Part shown: one piece after another, positions 57,850 to 64,000 of the stretch | How the letters are laid out: each line of letters begins with the position of its first letter | How positions within the stretch are numbered: the first letter of the stretch is position 1 | Assembly: GCA_963513935.1 (NCBI GenBank) | Contig: OY740766.1 | Location: 9,083,000 to 9,146,999 of the forward strand | DNA: 64,000 bases | Direction: 5' to 3' | Origin: Aphrophora alni | Lineage: Eukaryota; Arthropoda; Insecta; Hemiptera; Aphrophoridae | Notes under the pieces: model-generated | What the model was told of the DNA's origin: nothing | Seen by the model: only the letters and a program-made list of their open reading frames with translations | The model's database searches: none | Made by a program: the position numbers and the translations under genes

Positions 57850-58330
57850 GGTTGCCATTTCTCCAAAAATACAGAAACATGAATTGTTGGTAAAAACAAA
57901 AAATTGACCGTAAGTGGATTGTTAGAAAAGACGGATTTTTTGTTTTTATCTATAATTCACGAATTGGCATTTTTGGAGAGGTGGTGACCAATATGTTATG
58001 TTTGGGTACGATAAAATATGGTAAAAATAATAAAGATGTAATTTCTCACGATTTGCTCAAACGATTTAATGGAAATTATAGTGAGATGTAAAGATTAATG
58101 CCCCAAACCCTTGTGTAAAATCGCAAATAATAAGAAATTATCATTTAGGGATAATTTTCAAAATATGAAAAGTAAACTTGACCACTGTCATTTAAATTTG
58201 ATTAAACATGATTATTTTTGCTTTAGACAATTTGGCACAACTTTTTTCTTTTCTTTTTTTTTTTCTTGTTTAAAGACAAAAAAAATCTTTCGTTCCTTAA
58301 TACCTTATATAAAAAAAGAAAGAATGTAAA
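57850..58330 (+). repeat. Dispersed family C copy
   Basis: Contains GAATTGGCATTTTTGGAGAG, AACGATTTAATGGAAATTAT, GTGAGATGTAAAGATTAATG and CTTGTGTAAAATCGCAAATA. Equivalent blocks occur at 3240-3400, 10050-10525, 25850-26160 and 41440-41760. No terminal repeats or tail were identified. The 72-codon frame at 58111 lies within it and is not conserved. Confidence 0.6.
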
Positions 58331-59165
58331 ATGAAAACTCCTTCATCTCAAATACTTTAATAGCATCAGGGTAAAAAAGAACACAAGTAAAGTTTAGACT
58401 TCATTTAAATATTATTAAAAATAATATGCAAAATCTAAAACTGTGTTCATAGTTTATTTTCATTTTTTTCACTGACAACAACCGAACTGACGACTTTTTT
58501 GGCTAAAAATAGTTTTCGTTTATTAGTATTTCATTATGAATGAGTATGTGAGAAATTTGTTTTGCACCGTTTATTTTTATAAAAGTAATCCATACCAAAC
58601 TTCTCCATTGTATGTCAGAGACACTCTGTTTATTATGGAGATGGTATCTAATTACTCGAATAGTTGTGATTAGTACACGTTATCATTAACTCCTTCAGAG
58701 CAATGCAATTGCTACATTTTCCAAATCTTATTATAAATAAACTATTTACTGCCCAAATCTATGAAATTACTAACTTTTATCCAATCTCCTGTAACAAGAA
58801 TACTTTGAACTTGTTCACCTTGACGATGACAGTTGTAATTAAACACAGCTCTTGTAATTGTATTGTATGATGAGAGAAAAAGCAACAAGTTCAATGTTGT
58901 ATCTGTGGGTAGCACTTGGCTTCGTGGTTGACAAATTTCTTGTTTCTATTGTCTTTTTTCTTGTTTGACTCTGTGCCAATTTACATTCAATTAATACATC
59001 TACAGCTTCAACTTTTAAAACTTGGGGGAAAATATTTGTCCAAATTTGAGTAAGGAGAAAACATACTATTACAGGACTTCAGTTGTATTAAACAGTAGTG
59101 AGTAATCTAACTTCAATTTGATTTGATATGTCAGATATTATAACATAACTCCTTGGTTTATCAGG
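58331..59165. other. AT-rich noncoding stretch
   Basis: Nothing recognised. Confidence 0.5.
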
Positions 59166-59200
59166 TAATGTGTGGTCAGCACATCGAATTCTCATCATCA
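59166..59200 (-). mobile_element. SINE-like remnant
   Basis: AATGTGTGGTCAGCACATCG followed by AATTCTCATCATC is the inverted form of the conserved block in the SINE-like copies at 18571 and 40494. Confidence 0.45.
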
Positions 59201-60189
59201 TTGTCCTAGCATTTTTATCGAGAGTTTGCCTCCAATTTAAGCTTTTCAATTTACCTCACGATTGTAAAGCACTATACTTTTTGGATTGTACCCGGAACCT
59301 CTCTTTAGAATATAAGTCGTACACATACACAAACAGTTGAGAATATTTGACAGAGTGAAGTGAGATTTGATTTTAACTCAAATTTGACATATTTTCTGTA
59401 TGTTTCTGTATTATGCAGGTAGAACAAATCGAGTGTATCAATTGTTATGAAATTTAGGCATAATCTTATTTGCAATAAGGGTGAATGTTATATGATGGGC
59501 TAGATTTTTTCTTATCTTTTTTATTTTAAAATAGTTACCAACTATTCAATACAGTTAAGGGCGCAGGTGTTCTTGAAAGTATTAAATATAATGACGTGAA
59601 TGAGGCATAACGAGCAGTAGAGTGAAAATTTTAATGTTTCCTATAACTGTCATACATGAAGATAAAAAAAAATCGCTCACTTACTATTTAAAAAAATTTG
59701 TTTTCTCCTTTTATATGAATTAAGTGTTTTCAAGTTACATAGGGTTAAAAACATTTAAATGAAATAACTTTTATTTACATAACAGTTACACAGTTTAATT
59801 TAGTTTCCCGAGATTTACTCTAAAACATGAATAAATTTTCATGTTACTTAGTATGTATGCATCAATGAAGAAACCCCCAGGTGGTTGCAGATTAGCTGCA
59901 CCTAATAAGAGGGGGTTGGAGTCCCTTGCTGCCCCCAGTCAAACACTCACAACATATCAAGTATCTTCCATATAGACATACACCCAGTTTACCTATAGAC
60001 ACTTTCTTACTTTCAACTATTGAGAGGAGTTTAGCTTCCCTCGCGGAACCCGAGCTATACAGGTGTGGAACAAAAAAAAATCTTCTCCGAATATACACAC
60101 ACATACAAGATTCATATATATTTTTTTACATTTTGTTAGAGGCTTATATTCTTCACTTATCACAAGGGATACATATATATATTATATAT
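59201..60189. other. Noncoding stretch
   Basis: 59880-60070 is GC-richer and open on both strands (59892-60104 minus, 59926-60285 plus), possibly an upstream part of the LINE relic that follows, but no domain is visible. Confidence 0.35.
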
Positions 60190-60577
60190 AGGGAGTTTTT
60201 GACCATGCAGAGCCGTCCAATAAAACCAAGGAAAGTAAAAGACACTGTCCATCCGTGGAATACACCCATATATACCGGTCGTTGAGAGGAAGTGGTGATT
60301 ACCCATGTTCGTATCGGTCACTCCATGATCGCTCATGGATTTCTGTTGGCACAGGAATCTGCCACAATGTCCATTTTGTCAAGGTGTGTTGTCAATCAAG
60401 CACATCCTCATTGACTTTATTGCTTAGAGAGATGTGTGTAGAACATTTGCTCTTCCCAATTCCATTCAAGCGATGTTGGGGAATAATGCTCAGATTCTTG
60501 ATCGGGTATTGTCCTTTTTGTGTCGCCTGAAAACTTTTGATAAAATCTAAAAATTATCTAGTCATTTATTGCAGAGT
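60190..60577 (+). pseudogene. I-like LINE ORF2 C-terminus, decayed
   Basis: The plus strand reads KVKDTVHPWNTP, a TGA, then EEVVITHVRIGHSMIAHGFL and LAQESAT. This corresponds to the R-x-RIGH-(S/T)-x(2)-T-H-x-FLL-x-x-E segment that follows the RNase H domain in I-group LINEs. A one-base frame change near 60360 then gives QCPFCQGVLSIKHILIDF, a CCHC-type knuckle (C-x2-C-x7-H) whose last Cys has become Phe. A TAG follows, then RDVCRTFALPNSIQAMLGNN and RVLSFLCRLKTFDKI, with the true terminal stop at 60575. The two stops and one frameshift make it dead. Reverse transcriptase and RNase H catalytic parts are missing. Confidence 0.8.
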
Positions 60578-61984
60578 CATTTACAGCTCTCTAATATTAT
60601 GTTCAGTTTTCTTTTCAAATTTTATTCTTGGTAACTCGTTCCAGGACCCTTTTACCCCCCCCCCCTGTAATATTTGTTTTTGTTGTTGTTAATTGTATAT
60701 TCTATAGTTTATAATTCTTAACTTGTTGTTGAGTCATTTTGCAGCCATGAAACATGTTATGTTGTTGTTTATTTTTGTTTGTTAACTAGTTTTATTCTTA
60801 AAACTTTTACGTTGCTGTATTTGTTTTTGTGTTATTTGTAAGTATTAAGGTGGAGCATTTTCGTACTCAATTTTGTGAAGGTTATAATGACTGCAATTTT
60901 TTTTCACCTTAAAACCCTACAGAAATATAGAAAAAGAAACATAAAATCTTAACCGTTGTCGAATTGTTAATACTTTCTACTAATTATTATTAATACTTCA
61001 ACTAATTGGGCAACCAACTACTGTGGCATTTTTCAGACAAGGGTGTCAATATTCCAAGGTTTATAAAACACATTGATAGGTAGAGCACAACATTTATAAC
61101 AGCTTTTATTCCAATATTATTAATTACAATCACAATACAAGGAGCTAACCACCCATAAAGCATTAACTTATATTTTTTTCATGGAGTGTTTTGTTCAAGT
61201 GTATATTAGCGGTGTATACTGTTATTTCTTGGCCTATGAATATATTTATGTTACATAGCACACTAGGCAGTAGTTATATTAAGTCTATAAGGACGGTTTA
61301 AGAAATGTATTAAAAGATCCATGGAACGAGGTCTACTATTCACAGAACTACTATTTTATTTAGTGATTACAATACAGTACTAGTAAACGTAGTATAACTG
61401 GAAAGCGTCATTGAATACAGAGAAATATGCAAATACAGTATATAAATTATTTAGCTCACGAGAGGTTTAATAATCAGCTGATCACAAATATTTTCCCCAA
61501 AAGCGACCAGAGAGATGATAGTTTACAGTTGATTAATTATATAAATTGACTAAAATAAGTAGATGTTATGTGTCGGTGAAAAACTAAAGAAATCTGAGTT
61601 CTGGATTTGTCTTTTTTAACATGTGGACAGTGAAGTATGTTCCAACAGCTGTTGACTGAATCTCGCTTCGTTAGAGCAACTGTAACAGAGAGTCATTTGT
61701 TGTGAATGCTCATTAAACAAAGACATGCTCAGAACTCTGGTTTCTATCCCTTTATCACCTTTTTGGCTGCTACACTAGCTGTAGTCTAGTCTTTCTGATC
61801 ATAAACAGGTTTATAAATTGACAACAGTTGACTTGCAGTGAAATTCAATGATAATTTGTATAAACTAGCGTTCATTTTGATTTTACAGTTATTTGATAAT
61901 AGTGTTTTGTTAATATATTTGAAAGTTTATTCAGTAATTTGCACCATTTATGTATATAAAAATTAGACGACATTTCGTGAGTAT
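60578..61984. other. LINE 3' flank and noncoding DNA
   Basis: 60578 to about 60900 is probably the 3' untranslated region of the I-like relic (T/G-rich, with a C13 run near 60655-60667). The rest up to the next LINE tail at 61985 is AT-rich without recognised features. Confidence 0.4.
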
Positions 61985-64000
61985 AGATTAGATTAGATTA
62001 GAGATGGGGTGGAGACCCTCTTCGAGAAGGTCTCCCTGCACGTCAACCATCGGCTTATTGTGCCCCCTATGTGCCGTTCCTGATGGATTAGAACCCTGTT
62101 CCTCGAACGAGCTTCGGGATTTTCTCTACCAAGTACGTGTCCTCTTCCTCTCCTGGTTGCAGGATACCAAAGAGCTCCCTCCTTCTGCGCTCCAGCATCC
62201 CACAATCAAATATGATGTGTCTTGCTGATTCCACGGCCTGCAGGCAGAGCCGACAGCTTTGGTCGCCTTCAAAGACTCCCACTGTTGCAAGATGTTTCCT
62301 GAACTGGCCATGTCCAGTGATAAGTCCTACTGCTCTTTTAAGCTGTAGCCTGTCTAACTTGATCAATGACTTCGTAAGGTTTTTACTAGGTCCGTTGATT
62401 AGCTGTTTACTCTGTGTGAGCCCTGGAGTCCTATGCCATCTCTGGCGTAGCTCTTCCTTGGCCCAGTTATTAACTGCGCTTTTAGCCATGTTGCGGCTGA
62501 TACAGCACATTGGTTCTGGCCCCATGAAGGGTGTGGATGCTCCTTTCTTAGCAAGGGTATCTGCCATCTCATTACCTTGGATGCCACGATGACCTGGCAC
62601 CCATCTTAATTCCACCATGTTCCTTGTGGAGAGTTTCATTAGTGTTGAGAGGCAGTCCTTCACCAATTTCGAAGTGATTAATACTGAGTCTAGCGCTTTA
62701 AGTGCTGCTTGACTGTCAGAAAGAATGAGGATTTGTCTGTCTCGAAGGCCTTTTGACAAACCCAAATGGGCACAAGCAGTGATAGCTAGTATCTCTGCTT
62801 GAAATACCGTACAGTGCGTCCCAAGACTCACACTAATGTTAGTCCTTGGTGATGAGCTGTATACTCCATAACCTGAGTTTCCTTCCATAAGTGACCCATC
62901 CGTGTACCAGACGAGAGTCCCTCTGGAAGAACCTGGTTTGTTGTTTCCTTCCCAGTCTTCCCGGTTACCTAAGGTTACCGTGAAGGGTCTGTTGAAGACA
63001 TACTCAGTTTGCATTGCGTCTGGCGCCATGTCTAGCACCGAGTTTTTAAGTACGGTGTCAACTATGTCAGAGTGTCCTGCTCCAGGCAAGCCCTTCCGCC
63101 ACTCATTAACACACGTCAGTCTATAGGCGGATTTCCTTGCCTCTGACATTATGTAAATGTCAAGAGGCGGGAGTCCGAGAAGAATCTCCAGAGCAGCTGT
63201 TGGGCTGCTTCTGAAAGCTCCAGTTATGCACAAGCATGCAAGTCTTTGCAGGCTTGTTAGTTTGCTTCCTGCAGTGGTTTGGCATGACTTCTTCCACCAG
63301 ACCACCGCTCCGTATGTAATTTGGGGTCTAATCACTGCTTCATATAGCCAAAGGGCTATGTGAGGCTTAAGTCCCCAGGTAGTACCAATAAAGCGTCTGG
63401 CTGTCATTAGCGCCCATTTCGCCTTATGTATTAATTTGTCCAGATGTACGTTCCATGTCAGCTTTTGATCAAGGGTTATTCCAAGATATTTTGCCGACAT
63501 GGACATATTTATCCGTGTGTTGTCCATGGATATCCTATCCAGGGCTGTTAAGTTTCTCCTCCTAGTGAAGGGAACTATGGTGGTTTTGCTTGGGTTGACG
63601 TTGAGGCCTTCCCTTGCGCACCACAACTTCACCTGTCTCAGATTCCTATTCATGATATCCGAGACAGTGTAGTCACTTTTTCCAATGACCAAGATTGCTA
63701 TGTCATCTGCATAGCCTTGGATGTATGTTCCTGTTTGGCTAATTTCCGTAAGGAGATCATCCACCACCATGCTCCACAATAGAGGTGATAGAACACCTCC
63801 CTGTGGGCAACCTCTTGTGGCAGCGACCTCCAGCGAATTACCAAGCAGGGAGCTTTGAATGCGTCTGCTTGTTAGCATTGAATGAACCCATCTTGTTACA
63901 GCCGGGTTCACCTCTCGCTCTTTCAGTCTGCGCACTATTGATCCAAATAAAGTATTGTCAAATGCACCTTCTATGTCCAAGAAGGCGCACAGTGCTATTT
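61985..64000 (-). mobile_element. LOA/I-group LINE, 3' half, running off the right edge
   Basis: Minus-strand element with ORF2 (62088-64000), a short 3' untranslated region (about 90 bp, 62087-62002) and a tail of tandem TAATC units (61986-62001), in place of poly(A). Short tandem tails of this type are used by I, R1 and LOA-like LINEs. The DNA is clearly richer in GC than the rest of the window, which suggests a recent arrival. Confidence 0.9.
62088..64000 (-). CDS. LINE ORF2: reverse transcriptase, RNase H and CCHC knuckle (partial)
   Basis: An open frame continues to the window edge, where codons before 63980 read ALCAFLDIEGAFDN, i.e. RT motif A. The apparent start is a Leu codon, so the true N-terminus, with the endonuclease, lies outside. 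Numbering from that Leu: motif B is RGCPQGGVLSPLLW (56-69), motif C GYADDIAIL with the catalytic YADD (90-93), then NPSKT (129-133) and KYLGITLDQKLTW (164-176). RNase H follows with D361 (YTDGS), E396 (QAEI), D422 (SDSQAAL) and D474 (GNEMAD). The end carries LITGHGQFRKHL and a C-x2-C-x8-H-x4-C knuckle (C576, C579, H588, C593). All catalytic residues are present and no stop interrupts more than 630 codons, so the copy may be functional. RNase H after RT fits LOA, I or R1-like groups, and the GH-x(4)-HL tail favours LOA-like. The nicked target DNA primes the RNA copying. Confidence 0.95.
   Translation of the reverse strand, partial: IALCAFLDIEGAFDNTLFGSIVRRLKEREVNPAVTRWVHSMLTSRRIQSSLLGNSLEVAATRGCPQGGVLSPLLWSMVVDDLLTEISQTGTYIQGYADDIAILVIGKSDYTVSDIMNRNLRQVKLWCAREGLNVNPSKTTIVPFTRRRNLTALDRISMDNTRINMSMSAKYLGITLDQKLTWNVHLDKLIHKAKWALMTARRFIGTTWGLKPHIALWLYEAVIRPQITYGAVVWWKKSCQTTAGSKLTSLQRLACLCITGAFRSSPTAALEILLGLPPLDIYIMSEARKSAYRLTCVNEWRKGLPGAGHSDIVDTVLKNSVLDMAPDAMQTEYVFNRPFTVTLGNREDWEGNNKPGSSRGTLVWYTDGSLMEGNSGYGVYSSSPRTNISVSLGTHCTVFQAEILAITACAHLGLSKGLRDRQILILSDSQAALKALDSVLITSKLVKDCLSTLMKLSTRNMVELRWVPGHRGIQGNEMADTLAKKGASTPFMGPEPMCCISRNMAKSAVNNWAKEELRQRWHRTPGLTQSKQLINGPSKNLTKSLIKLDRLQLKRAVGLITGHGQFRKHLATVGVFEGDQSCRLCLQAVESARHIIFDCGMLERRRRELFGILQPGEEEDTYLVEKIPKLVRGTGF

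Noticed and set aside
62004..63363. Plus-strand and other-frame open frames over the LINE
   Set aside because: They are antisense or out-of-frame shadows of the ORF2 coding sequence, which carries all the conserved motifs.

Overview
This window looks like a gene-poor, AT-rich stretch of a large insect nuclear genome, most of it probably intronic or intergenic. Three things point to an insect: pentanucleotide TTAGG runs (the ancestral insect telomere unit) scattered through introns and satellites, jockey/CR1-, RTE- and LOA/I-like LINE fragments, and Harbinger-type elements carrying MADF domains. There is no operon structure, no rRNA and no tRNA gene that I could recognise. A hemipteran or other hemimetabolous insect is my guess from the style of the repeats; the sequence does not prove it.

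The only segment I would call a host protein-coding exon is 42822-42888 (+). It is a 67-base exon with good acceptor and donor sites that encodes the middle of a PDZ domain. Much of the window could therefore be flanking introns of one large PDZ-domain gene, although no second exon of that gene was identified.

Layout. 1-13 kb: a terminal-inverted-repeat element cut by the left edge, then AT-rich DNA with small tandem repeats, microsatellites, several copies of a high-copy dispersed family (called family A here) and an RTE-type reverse transcriptase relic. 13.6-16.7 kb: about 34 copies of a 92-bp satellite. 16.8-20.4 kb: family A, a poly-G tandem array, a SINE-like copy and a 280-bp dispersed family (family B). 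20.5-23.5 kb: a TTAGG-rich satellite with about 0.9-kb higher-order periodicity. 24.5-25.8 kb: a 5'-truncated jockey/CR1-type LINE with a poly(A) tail. 27.9-28.8 kb: a foldback structure. 30.1-31.5 kb: an approximately 110-bp satellite that looks like an amplified retroelement 3' end. 32.8-38.2 kb: two Harbinger-like elements with MADF fragments and one hAT MITE with a perfect 8-bp target duplication. 38.8-42.5 kb: Helitron-like sequences and a LINE 3' end. 42.8 kb: the PDZ exon. 45.5-49.4 kb: a 3.9-kb relative of the element at the left edge, hosting a nested TTAA-flanked element. 50.2-51.8 kb: a Tc1/mariner-group element with roughly 200-bp inverted repeats and an unusually long D-to-E spacing in its transposase. 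52-61 kb: AT-rich DNA, two unassigned open frames, more dispersed repeats and a decayed I-like LINE C-terminus. 62.0-64.0 kb: the 3' half of an intact-looking LINE ORF2 (reverse transcriptase, RNase H, zinc knuckle) that runs off the right edge.

The genes do not form a pathway. What the window shows is layered transposition: elements inserted into elements, internally deleted derivatives, and local satellite amplification. The most unusual candidates are the D83E element, the pair of CAATGACTAC-ended elements with different cores, the MADF-carrying Harbinger derivatives and the three structured satellites. All calls were made by eye from the sequence, with no database search.
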